Notes: generated by a model from the letters alone, not told the origin. A stretch of 64,000 nt of DNA from Pohlia nutans (GCA_022496805.1 CM040085.1:42747811-42811810), one strand, 5' to 3'; shown: positions 48,426 to 60,800, numbered from the stretch's first letter. Translations and numbers: made by a program.

Positions 48426-49985
48426 GTGGAATTTCAAGGCCATCAATTCCTAGAGACCGTATTGGTTTGTATTGCATTCAAATCATAAAACCCCGTAGCA
48501 AATTCATGTAAGCATTGCAAAATATGCTAGATTTAGTTGATTTTAATTAAAAATCTTGCAAACCAACATGAAATTTGGGTGCTCCTAGCCTCTAAAGGCT
48601 GTAGCGTGTTATCTGTCGTTCGAATTGCATAAATCTACATCAAATTCAAGCATGTATTGCAAAATTTGCTAAATATAGCAGATTTTGACTATAAATCTCA
48701 AAATCCAGCATGAAATTTGGATCCCTCTAACCTCTAAGTGCCTTAACATACTGTTTGTCTTCCAAATTGTGGAAATCTACATCAAATTCTGGCATGTATG
48801 GTAGAATCTGCTAAATTTAGCTACTTTTGATTAAAAAACTCAGAACCCAGTATGAAATTTGGGTCCCCCTAACCTCTAGGTGCCCTAACATGTTGTTCGT
48901 TTTTTGAATTGCGGAAATCTACATCAAATTTGAGCATGTATTGCAAAATTTGCTAAATTTAGCTGCTATTGACTACAAGTCTCGAAACCCAACATGAAAT
49001 TTGGGTCCCCCCCTAACCTCTAGGTGCTCTAACATGTTTTTTTTCGAATTGCGGAAATCTTCATCCAATTTGAGCATGTATTGCAAAATTTGCTAAATTT
49101 AGCTGCTTTTGACTACAAGTCTCGAAACCCAACATGAAATTTGGGTCCCCCTAACCTCCAGGGCCCCTAATGTGTTGATTGTCGTTCGAATTGCGGAAAT
49201 CTAAATGAAATTTGAGCATGTATGGCTGAATCTGCTAAATTTAGCAACTTCTGACTATAAATCTCAGAACCCAACATGAAATTTGGGTCCCCCTAACCTC
49301 TAGGAGCCCTAACATGTTGTTCGGCTTTCAAATTGCAAAAATGTACATCAAATTTTAGCATGTATTGCAAAATCTGCTAAATTTAGCAACTTCTGACTAC
49401 AAGTCTCGGAACCTAACATGAAATTTGGGTCCCCCTAACCTTTAAAAGCCCTAAAATGTTGTTTGTGTTTTGAATTGCGGAAAACTACATCAAATTTAAG
49501 CATATATGGTAAAATCCGCTAAATTTAGCAGCTTTTGATTATAAATCACGGAACTCAACATGAAATTTGGGTACCCCTAGCCTCTGGGGGCCCTAACGTA
49601 TTGTTTGTCGTTTGAATTGCGGAAATCTAGATCAAATTTGAACATGTATGGCAAATTTTGCTAAATTTAGCCACTTTTGACTATAAATCTCCGAACCCAA
49701 CATGAAATTTGGGTCCCTCTAACCTCTAGGGGCTCTAACATGATGATTGTCTTTTGAATTTTAGAAATGTACATCACATTTCATCATGTGTGGTATATTA
49801 TGCTATATTTAGAAATGTCACAGAGAAATCTTTGACATTTAACATGAAATTTGGGTGCCCCTAACCTCTAGGGGTCCTAACGTGGAATTTGTTTTTTGAA
49901 TTACAAAAATTTATGAGAAATATGAATTCATAGGACTAAATATACTAAATTTAGTAGCGTATGCCTATATGTTCGATCCAAATTC
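48426..49985. repeat. tandem array of about eleven 142-bp units
   Basis: The anchor ATGAAATTTGG recurs at 48568, 48710, 48852, 48994, 49134, 49276, 49418, 49560, 49702 and 49844, with a diverged first unit at 48426. Spacing is 142 bp except one of 140. Units share GGTCCCCCTAACCTCTAGG and TTTGCTAAATTTAGC. Divergence between units looks like 10-20 percent. 142 is not a multiple of three and frames are closed, so it is a non-coding satellite-like array. Confidence 0.93.
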
Positions 49986-50378
49986 AATGCTTAAAATGCA
50001 ATCATACATAACTACGTGTAATTAAAAGTAAGATCAAGTGATTCAAGGCGAAAACATAAAATGAATGAGACGTTTTCGAAAATAGACGGATCTCTGATAA
50101 TAATGCTTACCAAAACTTGTTATACATCACGATGTTCGCTCCAATCAAACACGCTTACAAAGAATTAAAGAAAACAAGGTTAAAATCATCATAGATATGC
50201 ATTTTTTTGTAAAAATTGGTGAAAAAAAATATCATCTTTACATCTTAGAACGCCTATATATTGAGCTTTACAACCTAACTAGTTTCATTTGCAAAAAATA
50301 GAGTAGTGAGAGCATGACCTTTGAGAGGTAAAATGTGAAATGTGTGGAATATGTGATGGCATAGGCATTATATATTAA

Positions 50379-51589
50379 CCCCTAAAGGACCAAGTGTCCT
50401 AACTAGGACATTTAGAGAATCGGGTAGGTTCCGGTGAACACATTTTTAATCGAATTTTGAAGGAAATTTAATAGTGGATTCCCCAATGTGCCACAAAAAT
50501 GGGGATTTTTTTTTTTTTTGAATTCTGACACCGTATGTGAAAGTTATGAGGGGAAATGTGTTTTTTTCGGGAGAAAGGGCAGCGGGGCAGTAGAGAAATA
50601 GTTGAATTTTAGGGGGGGGGCAACAAGATGGGCGGTGTGTGGAAAATGGGGTGGACTGTGGGGGGCAGAAGACCACCCCGTTTTCCAAACTCATAAAAAA
50701 ATTTAAAAATAATATTTTTTATAAATTAAAAATTAATTTTTTATAAATAAAAATTATTATTTTAAACTGAAAATTATTATATTTAATTAAAAATATTATT
50801 TTAAACTAAAAGTTCAATTTCATAATTAAAAATATTATTTAAAAATTTGAAAAATAAAATCATTTTTAAAAATAGAAAATAAAAAATAAACATCGTCGAA
50901 TGAGGGACTGCCACGTGGCAATGTACCTTGAGAGTTAGTGGGGTCATGAACATTGGAATGGGTTGGCACTTCAATTCCCTTCCTCCACCCTTTATTTCCC
51001 CCCTAACCCCCAAAATTCTTAGAAAATGTGCTACATGTCTTCTAAAACTTGGAGATTTATTTTTTTTTCAAAATTTTTTTCACCATTCTGTAGAGGGTGG
51101 AATGTACTTGTGTTTCACCGCTCGGGTTCGTATTTTAAATAAAGAAAGTCGAAAATATTGCAATTCCAAAAACATATAGTCTTTTCTGAACTTTTAAACC
51201 CCCAACAAGTGCAAGGTGTTATTCAACATCCTAAACATCTCCAAACGCAACGAAAATTGGTACACAACTAAGTAACATCATATAGAATGTGAAAGTGAAG
51301 TGCGACAAGTTTTGGTAGTGAGGTTTTTTTGATGTAGATGTGGTCAAACGCATTTGAAATTTTCGGGCATGTGTTTTTTTGGGGTGTTTTTTTCCATCAA
51401 ATGCAATTATCTTGCAATCCGTGCGGTCAAAATCAACGAAATTTGTTGTGTATGTTTTTCAAATAGTTTAGGACAAGATATTACGGTTAGAAGGTAAAAA
51501 CTAACATCCTTTTGGATTTTTTGCATGGGGGAGTAAAAATGGCAGCATTGGAGTGTTTTTGGAGGAAAAACACTCCGGTCCTTTAGGGG
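50379..51589. mobile_element. 1211-bp TTAA-flanked element
   Basis: TTAA at 50375-50378 and 51590-51593; 13-bp perfect ends CCCCTAAAGGACC and GGTCCTTTAGGGG. The interior includes an AAAATTATTATTT-rich stretch (50695-50900) and the CTTGCAATCCGTGCGGTC module near 51412. Longest member in the window; no transposase. Confidence 0.87.
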
Positions 51590-51663
51590 TTAAGAATACC
51601 TAGAACGGGCTTTTAAAAAAACCATTTCATAGTTAGACGCGCCCTCCCAAAGGACGCGTCTCC

Positions 51664-51689
51664 CAACCCCGCGGAGCTCCGCGGGGTTG
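51664..51689. repeat. 26-bp perfect GC-rich palindrome
   Basis: Centred on GGAGCTCC with CCCCGC/GCGGGG arms, in a short GC-rich island of GGCC-containing repeats (51640-51750). An ATT microsatellite follows at about 51759-51795. Confidence 0.85.
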
Positions 51690-51799
51690 AGAGGGCCGAC
51701 CAAGGCCAAGGCCCGAGGCCCTGGCCAGGCAAGGCCCAAAGCCCTGCCAAAGGGTCTTTTTATTATTATTATTATTATTATTTATTATTTATTAATTAT

Positions 51800-54469
51800 T
51801 ATTTTATTGGTTTATTAGTTTATTATTATTATTTTCTATTTTTTAATCATTTTCTATTTTTAAAATACCTTAATTTAATTTAGTTTTTTGAAATGCTTTT
51901 TTGTTTTGATTTTTTTTTGTTTTTTTTGTTTTTTTTGTTTTGTTTTATTAATGTTTCTTTTGTTTTGTTGATTGTTAGGCATTCTTTATTTTTCATTTAT
52001 TTTTAATTTTAGTTATTTATTTATTTTGCCTTTTCTTTTCTATGTTTATTTCCTTGGTGTTTTTTTTAATGTAAAATAATCTGTTTTTCCTAGATCGTTT
52101 TTAAAATTTTGATTTTTATCAAATGAGTAATTTGAATCTAAATTTCTCTTTCCTCTTTTCTTCTAAGTTTTTTCTTTCCTTTACTCCAAACAATCGTTCA
52201 TTTTCTAATTGATTTTGGCATCCTATGTTTTCTGTTTTTTAATTTATCAACATGGAAATAAATATAGTATTAAAATGTACATAGCATAATACTGCAATGT
52301 AGAAGAGCACACTTTTGAAAATTGAACCCAAAGTTTACTTCATTTGGATCCTTTCTTTTAAGCTATAAGGGAATGCCATTTATATTCCATGAGTTTTGGG
52401 ACGATCGTGTCAGTACCACGTATATTGAATTTTTTGTTCTATTTAGGGTGTTTGAGTTTGGCCAAGGCAAATGGGTTGCGAAGATGAAGGTTGTGTAAGA
52501 TTGGTCCATGAGTGGACGAGGAAGGCAAGACGAGCGGTGATCTTGTAGAGCAAGGTGTACAAATTGCATGGAAGCATTGTGGGAGCCATCTCGTGAGGGA
52601 CACAGATGGGTTGTCAAAGACGCAGCTATTTTCTCATGGGAAAACGTACCAGTAAGAACAAAGGGTGGGCTTGGACAAGAGAACAATGTGCGAGTGCTTG
52701 GTGAGCTAATAGAGGCAAATATCAAAGTTCCAACAGAAGCAAAACCGCATTTGATGGAGTGTATTGCACTACTATTGGAAGAAATAGACAATGATTGTTT
52801 GCATAATGACTTGGATGCATATTAATAGGTTTAGTAGATTGTATGAGACATAAAGTACTATGAATTGTATTACAGCGCAACAATAGCTATATAGTATAGC
52901 GCAGTGTGCAATACTCGGTTGATGTGCATGGGTGCTTTAAATGACTTGAGGTTTTGGTGGAAAATGCAGATTATTTTTGTATCCATTTTTGACTACCTCC
53001 TTAATACGTTGTTTTGTAGTAAATGAAGTACCAGTGTAACATTTATTCCATGTGTGACCAAAATTTTGCATGATTGGAGTAATTAGAAACCTCCAAGATT
53101 CCCACTTTAACAGTTTGTCAATTCCTAATCCTAAAACCCACGAGTACCAAAATTATACCCCTTTGCAACTTCAAAAAAGGTTCATTTTTGTTCGACGGGC
53201 GACAAGTGCATTGTCCTACCTCCAAGTGCAAAAATTCCTAATTCAGTGTTATTGGTGGTAGTATTGGTACATTGAACTGTACGGATGGAATCTAAAATTC
53301 AAATCTAAGACTTTTATTTGTATCAATTCCAAAATACTCTTCTAAATAGTACCTTATGATGATTTTTCTCAAATCGTCAATTCCAGGGACACCTCGGTAT
53401 GTTTAGGGATTAATCTCTAAGCAGAGAATATGGATTGGTAAGGGGACCTCTCAATTTTTTTTTAAAAATTAGTGATTTTTTTAGACATCAATCATATAGA
53501 GATATGTAATTAATTTAGTCCATCATGGCCATTTATTGAAATTGTTGAAAAGTCACTTTGTGTATATTTTAGATGGTGACATTGCTCCCCAAAATAACAT
53601 ATTTTAAAATTTGAAACTTTAATCAATGCAAAAGAATTTGAAGAATTTGAAAGATATTTTTCTTCATATATTTGAACATTGGAAAAATTCATAGCTAAGA
53701 AGTCCATTCACAACCCTTTGTTCTCTTTTTTTTTTAGAATTTAGAGTGCATATTATGCACTGTGACAATGCACTACTTTACCCTTTGTTTCATCCTCCAT
53801 TAAAATATAATGCCAATTTTATTTTTCTATCAATAAAAGTTTCTCTTTTATTGGTACGGTCCATCCTACCATTTTAGATTTCACAAAAATATTATTTTTC
53901 TTTGTCAAATGGATTTTTCATATTCTCAAAATCCTCAAAAGTCTAGTGCATAGGGACAAAAATTCTAGTAGACTGTATCATACAAAGGCCCAAATGTGAA
54001 GTTCCTTTTATTCAAATTTATTTCCTTTTTTTTTTTTATCAACACATGCAATATTCTTTGTTGATTTTGGTAATATAAAATATGGTCCCATCCAACTTAT
54101 CGTTTTTACAATACAATGAATTGCATTTTTCATTTTAAATTGTGCCTCATATTTGTGTGTGACATTAGAATTAACTGAAAAGAAGTGCATTTAACCTCCC
54201 TTTTTTCTTTACTTTTAATCTCTTTATTGACTATACTTGGTTTGAATAGTGTCATGTCATAAATTATCTCTTTGTGGGCCATGGGCTTGGAGCTTTGGTG
54301 GAAGGTGTGGAAGCTATAGCGAGGTATGGAGAATAATGACAATGTCTTATTTTAGATTGTCTCCCAACTTGTCATTGACTAGTTTTTGGTCTATTTATAT
54401 TTCAATATGGGTTCAACAAGAATTCAACACAAGTTTGCCAAAACTTTCCTCTTTGGCCTAACTTTTCGG
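51800..54469. other. AT-rich intergenic DNA with one unidentified open frame
   Basis: T-rich to 52330. A plus-strand frame at 52568-52825 (85 codons, includes NNVRVLGELIEANIKVPTEA) has protein-like composition, but I recognise no family and see no flanking exons. A degenerate TTTAGGGATTAA end lies at 53402-53413. Confidence 0.4.
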
Positions 54470-54473
54470 TTAA

Positions 54474-55043
54474 CCCCTAAATGTCCAATCGTCCATAAAG
54501 TGAACAATGTATAGTATTAAACACGGATTTCTCATCCGTCATTGACTTTTTGCAGTGTGGATTTTTTACTATATCTTTTATGGGAAGTTAGCTTCATGCA
54601 TGTGTGATCCAATTGGAAAGATAATGATTTGTGAAATTTTTATGCCTCATTTCATGTTATAATGACTCACCCAAAATTTCGAAGATTTCAGTGTAAAAGC
54701 GCTCTTAAAGAAGTCAACTCAAAAAATCAAGCAACCAAAAAATCTCCAAAAACTACTACAATCAAAGTATTAAATTGCAACCAATCACAAAGTAATTTCA
54801 TCTACAGATTTTCAATATCTTATTCGTAATCGAATTACAAAAGAATTTTGAAGTTTGAGTTTCAAATTTTATACAAAAATATTGGTGATAACAATCGCAA
54901 ATCTAACCGCATAAATAGAATCTAAAATTTATAATGTTGAACTTTAATTCTTACATCAAATGCAAGATATCCCTATGGGTTGTATTTTATAATGCATTTT
55001 TGCAAAACTACCAAATTTGGAGAGGGGTGAAGACGTTTAGGGG
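54474..55043. mobile_element. 570-bp TTAA-flanked element
   Basis: TTAA at 54470-54473 and 55044-55047; ends CCCCTAAATGTCC and GACGTTTAGGGG. Full-length reference for the subfamily also seen at 34662, 62587 and 63155 and, truncated, at 11897. Confidence 0.88.
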
Positions 55044-55065
55044 TTAACTCTATTGTGCTCACTAA

Positions 55066-55518
55066 GGGCCTCTTTACACTAGAGGCGTGAAGCCGTGAAG
55101 AGAGAAATTTCAGCCAATGGGAGGCCTAAAAACCGAGAAGACCAAAGAATGTCACTTTACACCCGAAATTTTTAGTCCAAGGGACGAAATGAGGAGAAAA
55201 TGACATGGACAACACTTTTGTCCTTCGTGGCAAGAAAAGTGAACATTTTTCAAGGCCCCCGGATTTTGTGTCAAGCCTACCTCAAGAGATGGGTCTAACG
55301 CAAAATCCGGGGGCCGTTTGGCCAAAATTCTCACAACCAATCATTTTTTATTTTTTAAGAAATATGTAAGAACTTTATTTTAAAAGATCAACACTTTATT
55401 TTGTGGCCCCTTCTCACTTTACAAAGGCCGTCAAGTTCAAAGGTTGGCTTCTCAAGGATGAGCCATGGCCCTTGTGAGGTTTTCTCCACGGCTTCTCGCC
55501 TGTAGTGTAAAGAGGGCC
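55066..55518. mobile_element. PIF/Harbinger-like MITE, TSD TAA
   Basis: GGGCCTCTTTACACTA at the left and TAGTGTAAAGAGGGCC at the right, flanked by TAA at 55063-55065 and 55519-55521. It starts 19 bp after the TTAA element. Confidence 0.8.
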
Positions 55519-55611
55519 TAACTCGTGAAAATGGAGGGCCGGCACAATTACCATGTGGCGGATATCTGTGGCGGGTATCTTTTGATGGGCGGGTATCGGG
55601 CTGTCGGCACC

Positions 55612-57148
55612 CCTCGTCCCTAACTCCCATGCACGGGAGGGAGGGCGCCTGCCTGCCCAGGGACGAGGGGCAGGGTGGGCAGCCCGCCGCTGCCCGGACG
55701 GGAGGGAGGGCCGGGGCCGGTTACAGGAGGCGGGGCCGGTTACAGGAGGATACACTGGAAGCAGCGAGGGGCCATCAGGGGACCAGGCAGCAGCAGCCAG
55801 GGCATGGAGAGGGCGCTTGCAGCTCAACTTTTGATGCCTCGATGATCACTACCTGGTAGAACGTAACAGAAAGTGAAAGATTGTATGCGACACTGAGACC
55901 AGCAATGCCAGCTCCCACTACCACCACATCTGCACTGGCATCTCTCGTCAGCTTCGCGTTTGAAGGCACAGTTAGTTGCACTTGATCCCATACTGTATCA
56001 CGAACACCTGGAGCGGCTCCGAGTGTTGTAACATCTTGACACTGCAGGCAAGAATTGAATCAGGAAAAACCCTAAAAAAGAGAGTTAAATCTTGTCAAAT
56101 CGATTTACCCTGCTGCTGTCGCATTCAAAGCCTTAAAGGAATCTCAAGCAGTGAAATTCTGAAGAATTGGTCCACTTTTGTATCATTGACTTACATGCAA
56201 ACATGCCGATGAAAGGAAAGAGAGAATTCTAACATGAGCCACACCTGCGTTTACAAACACAACACGAGCACAAACAGAAACTGAATTCCGTTTATGGGTG
56301 GAGCTCCTTAAGAATCATGTGATGTCCATTCTCATTTACAGGAATACGTGAGACGTCTTCATAATATATCGAAACGAAAGAAACAATGATTGTCATTACC
56401 TTTTGAGCTTGGGCTTGCGCTCTGACGACTTGCAAATTCCTCTTTGAAATCAATGCTGGAACCAGCAGCTTCGGCCTCAGCAACGCCGACTTGCAAACTG
56501 GGGTCTCCTTGCAAGCACAAATCCCAGAAGCAACCGCTGGGGGATCTGCCACTAACATCGACATTGTCAATTGCTGCGAAAATGTCGATGTACGAATGAT
56601 TTTCAGGAGCCTTGAAGTATATACATGTAGTGATTGCATTTTCCTCCTTCACGTGTTGGCTGCGTTGCCACCGTACAACGGGGTTCAATCATGTGAATGG
56701 TTGATGGTGCCTGCATGCATGCGTGAAGATGGTGGACCGTGTGTTGTTGCCATTTTGACTCCTGTCAGCTTGTCGACGTCGCCTGCTACATGCAAAAGTA
56801 AAATTCTAACTGCTGAAACGATGAAACAAGCGATCTGATCGGTACGAAAGCTAAGCTAGAGCCAGACTTTCACTTTCTGTTACGTTCTACCAGGTAGTGA
56901 TCATCGAGGCATCAAAAGTTGAGCTGCAAGCGCCCTCTCCATGCCCTGGCTGCTGCTGCCTGGTCCCCTGATGGCCCTCGCTGCTTCCAGTGTATCCTCC
57001 TGTAACCGGCCCCGCCTCAGCCGGCCCCGCCTCCTGTAACCGGCCCCGGCCCTCCCTCCCGTCCGGGCAGCGGCGGGCTGCCCACCCTGCCCCTCGTCCC
57101 TGGGCAGGCAGGCGCCCTCCCTCCCGTGCATGGGAGTTAGGGACGAGG
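55612..57148. mobile_element. Pack-MULE-like element with captured FAD oxidoreductase fragment
   Basis: Long terminal inverted repeats (left 55612-55879, right 56867-57148) start CCTCGTCCCTAACTCC. They match closely except for a short extra GC-rich repeat in the right arm. The element is flanked by a perfect 9-bp direct repeat, GTCGGCACC, at 55603-55611 and 57149-57157, the length typical of Mutator-like elements. The interior holds no transposase but does hold two exons of a host-type gene (see 55775-56564). Each arm also contains an intron tail plus VVIIEAS codons, so gene sequence is part of the arms. Confidence 0.82.
55775..56564 (-). pseudogene. captured N-terminal fragment of a plastid-targeted FAD-dependent oxidoreductase
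   Basis: Exon 1 (56564-56400) encodes MSMLVADPP... followed by a basic, Ser/Ala-containing 55-residue leader ending VVRAQAQAQK, which looks like a chloroplast transit peptide. An intron (56399-56042) follows. Exon 2, starting at 56041, encodes DTVWDQVQLTVPSNAKL and the dinucleotide-binding glycine motif ADVVVVGAGIAGLSVAYNLS. It then runs across the inner border of the left terminal repeat into VVIIEASKVELQAP and stops. The beta-alpha-beta FAD motif is complete up to the acidic VVIIEA strand, but nothing of the catalytic domain is present. It is most like amino-acid-oxidase or thiazole-synthase class FAD proteins; which one cannot be decided. Whether it is transcribed is unknown. Confidence 0.7.
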
Positions 57149-57157
57149 GTCGGCACC

Positions 57158-57898
57158 TACGTTCTCCTCTTTCGCAACCAACGTAAGATCTGCTCGTCTT
57201 GCGCCTCCGGCCCACCCCTTGTTGCACAGTTGCAAGCGCAGGCTCTCCCACTGCGCTAAGTTATCATGGTGCGTGTTTCTCTCCCCCTCTTCTGTCTTAC
57301 TAAATCATCGTGGAGTTTAATCCAAGTTTTGTGGTTGATAGTATGATTTAGGGTTGAAGCCATGAAACATCTCGCAACTTTGTAGCTCCTTACCTCCTGG
57401 GATAGAATATTTCCTCCCTCAACCTCTCCTTTTTGTTTGCTCTCAACAACGGTGTCTGGAGCTGGTCCTTGAATTGTAGACTGTTTTAGGGTTTCAGTTT
57501 CTACGTTAACAAAAGATGTCGGTATTTTTTTAAGTTCTCTTGTGTGCGTTCGTAGTTCGGTTATCTGTAACGAGGCGCCTGATCCCTGGGGAAAGTTTCT
57601 CCTCCCGACTGCTTCTGGAGCTTGTTCCTTGAAATTCTTATTTTCGACTTAGTGTTTATGTACCTGGTTCTGAGGTGATAGATTTGATCCTGCAGGATAC
57701 TCCTGCCGAAATCGCCCCTCTAAACCCTAATTTTATCAGAATTGTTGCATGCAAACCCTCAGAATTTTCTGGCTGTTTAGGGTGAAGAGGGTTGGAGCCA
57801 GTGCTGATGTTTTTATCAGTGATTCTTTGTTGCCAAGTTTTGCACCCGAATTTTGGAGACAAGATTTTTTCTGGTTCGTATTTCACTTACGAGCAGAA
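57158..57898. other. 5' leader or promoter region of the WD40 gene
   Basis: No coding exon is recognised. Several TTAGGGTTT-like short motifs (for example near 57343, 57485 and 57776), common upstream of plant housekeeping genes, occur. The transcription start cannot be fixed. Confidence 0.4.
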
Positions 57899-60800
57899 AT
57901 GACGGTTCCTACTTCGCGTCCTCCACAGGCAAGTCCTGAATTAATCGCTGTGAGGTTTATGAGACACCGCTGAATTGTAATGAAGTTCGTTCTGCTGATG
58001 AGTCACCACCACAGAGTTGGGATTGACTTGGAAATTCGGTTTGCAGGAGAATGAAGAGGAGGATGAGGGTCCAATATATATGAACGATGCTGACGTTTTG
58101 GAAGAATTCGATGTGGATGAGGAAGGCATGCTCTTTTCTATTTGTCTTGATGGAATTGTAACATAGAGTTGCTAATGTGGACGGTCATGAACAGCAACTC
58201 CTAATTTTGTGGATCTTATTTGCGGTCCTGATCGCGCATTTGTGATTGTCGTCCGTAAATTTTTATGGCAGATTTGCCGGATGTAGACGAAGGTGAGGAT
58301 GGTGGAGCAGATGGAGGTGGACCAACTGGAGGTGGTGCAGATGGACATGGTACAGGAATCCAAGAAGAATTTGGTACGGTTTGAATTTTTTACTTTGTGC
58401 TCTGGGGTAGAGAGAATATTTTCATGTGAATCACGGTATAACAAGCTGTGCCTCTCCAGGTTATTTCATGCAGAATGATATTACGAGCTCAGTTTGTATA
58501 TGTGATGGTTGGTTTGCATTATGCAAGAACTCGTAGCCTTATAATTGGTAGATTATAGCATGTTTATCTCCTATGCGAGAGCGCCATCTACACTGTCAGC
58601 ATTTGATATCCTAAGCTCAACCTTTTTGGGGTTTTGCACAGACATGGATGAGGGTGACGCTGGGTTTCCGGAACAAGATGATTCAGTACATGCCTTCACT
58701 GGTCATACAGGTAAATTTTGAATAATGCGATTCTGTTAGCATTTCTTTGGTTGTGTAGAAGACACTTTTAAAATTATGTGGATTCCAATTTTGGATTGAA
58801 GGTCGTGTCATGATACATTGTGTCGTCGTACCTACTTTGTTTCATTAGGTCTTTACTCTTTTGTATAGCGTTTTATGCCTTGACCACTGGAGTCACAATA
58901 TCTCTTACACAGCTAATGGATATGGGATGGGATGGCACTGGTGCAGGACCTGTGTACTCAGTGGCTTGTAGTCCCACCGATACTGGCTTGGTTGCCACCG
59001 GGGGTGGAGATGACGTCGCCTTTATTTGGCGGGTTGGTGATGCGGAGTCTCACAAGCAGCTTCGAGGTAAAGGGTCCGTGCCCAAATTGTTCAAGCTCAA
59101 TCTGTCCGTTTTTTTGTTCAGGAAAGGAATTGTGCAATGACAATATCGTTGGCGCATATTTGTTTAATAGAAGAAACATGACAGTTACTAGTGGTTGCAT
59201 AGTTGGTGCAAGGTTCTTTTGATTTATCTACTGACAAGGTTTGTTTTTGTCGTCTTTTTTTATTGTGGATGTACCTTCCTTTTTTGTCTCAATCTACGTA
59301 CTCGCTTTTAATTGATCGCAGGTCACACGGATTCAGTAGGTTCACTGGCTTTCAGCCATGATGGTCAGCTGCTAGCGTCAGGAGGTCTAGATGGTATCGT
59401 GAATGTTTGGGAACCCTCAACAGGAGCTTTGAAACATAAACTGGAAGGACCCGGTGAGGCTATTGAGGTTAGTGATGTGCTATACTAATGTTGCAGTTCC
59501 AATTCCTTATTTTGATCTCTACCTATCAGTTTTCAAAGTTCATTGCTTGTCCTCATCTTTTCTGGTTCTCCAGGTAAGCAACAAAGACGTTTTAGTGGTA
59601 TGTCAGATAAGCGTCATGTTCCTTACTGTCTGTGTGACTCTTTTGTTTTTTCCTTTGATGTCTGGTACGTCCTTTTGCTAACGTACTTGAGAATCTAGAT
59701 GCCCCAAGAGATGAGAAATAATCTGCGTTGCAAAGAGGTGGTTTTCCTGCATCAGTTGTATTCATCGATAACAAAGCTGTGTGTGGAACTGGACAGTGGG
59801 TGAAATGGCATCCAAGAGGGCACTTAGTGCTAGCAGGATCTGAGGATGTGACAGCTTGGCTTTGGAATGCTGACACGGCTGCATGTATGGCTGTGCTCTC
59901 TGGTCATAGTGGTGCAGTAACTTGTGGTGATTTCACCCCCGATGGTAGGTCATGCCTTTGCTTTTGTACTTCGTATCATCATCCTGTGCGACAGTTGTTT
60001 ATCGATCATTGCAAGCTGTTATGTTTGACATGCAATCTTTATTTTGCTCATTGTGTTGGCATCATTGCATCTCTGACAGTTGTTAAGTAGTTGCTGTAGA
60101 TTTATTTAGCCCCACCACCAGATTACATCAATTCTGAATTTTCTAAATTTTGACAAAGCCTGTGATAGTGCAGGTAAAACAATCTGTACAGGTTCAGAAG
60201 ATGGAAGCTTCCGAGTCTGGAATCCTAGGTCCGGAGAGAGCATACGTGTTGTTCAAGGTGAGAATCTACAGATTGGAATTTTGGAACACCTTTGTCAGAG
60301 TGTAGAATTAGTTCGCTCATGTTGTTTCATTCCCCAAATTGGAGGTCAATTTCAGCTCCCCAACCTCAGTAAATACTGCTGCGAGCACATACTTGCAGAA
60401 ATACTGTATACCTTCTTTCCAGCAGTCTCGTCTGTTCTAGAATGTGCGACTTTGATTTTGTATTTAACGATTGATTTTGTTCATTAAATGCTTTGTAGGG
60501 CATACGTTTCATACCGAAGGGTTAACTTGCCTTGCTATTTCAAACGATTCCAGTATTGCCATCACCGGTTCTACAGATCATACTGCACGCCTTGTGAATA
60601 TCCAAACTGGGAAGGTATGCTTCTGTTACAAATAAATTGGTTCCTGTGCTCTTTTCTGGGTCATTGGTCTTTTAGTTGATTGTTGTTACTGGAATCGACA
60701 CTATTATCTTATTCATTTGTTTTTGCAATTTTTGAAGTTCTGATGTCCTAAATCTACTTTCAACAAATATATCCCCTACATTGCGATTTTTTGTTGGTGT

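Noticed and set aside
48426..49985. CRISPR-like array
   Set aside because: Units are 142 bp and contiguous without unique spacers, in plant DNA; it is a tandem satellite.
57001..57259. Pro/Arg-rich frames at 55414-55859 and 56887-57259
   Set aside because: They are readings of the GC-rich terminal repeats of the Pack-MULE-like element, not independent genes.
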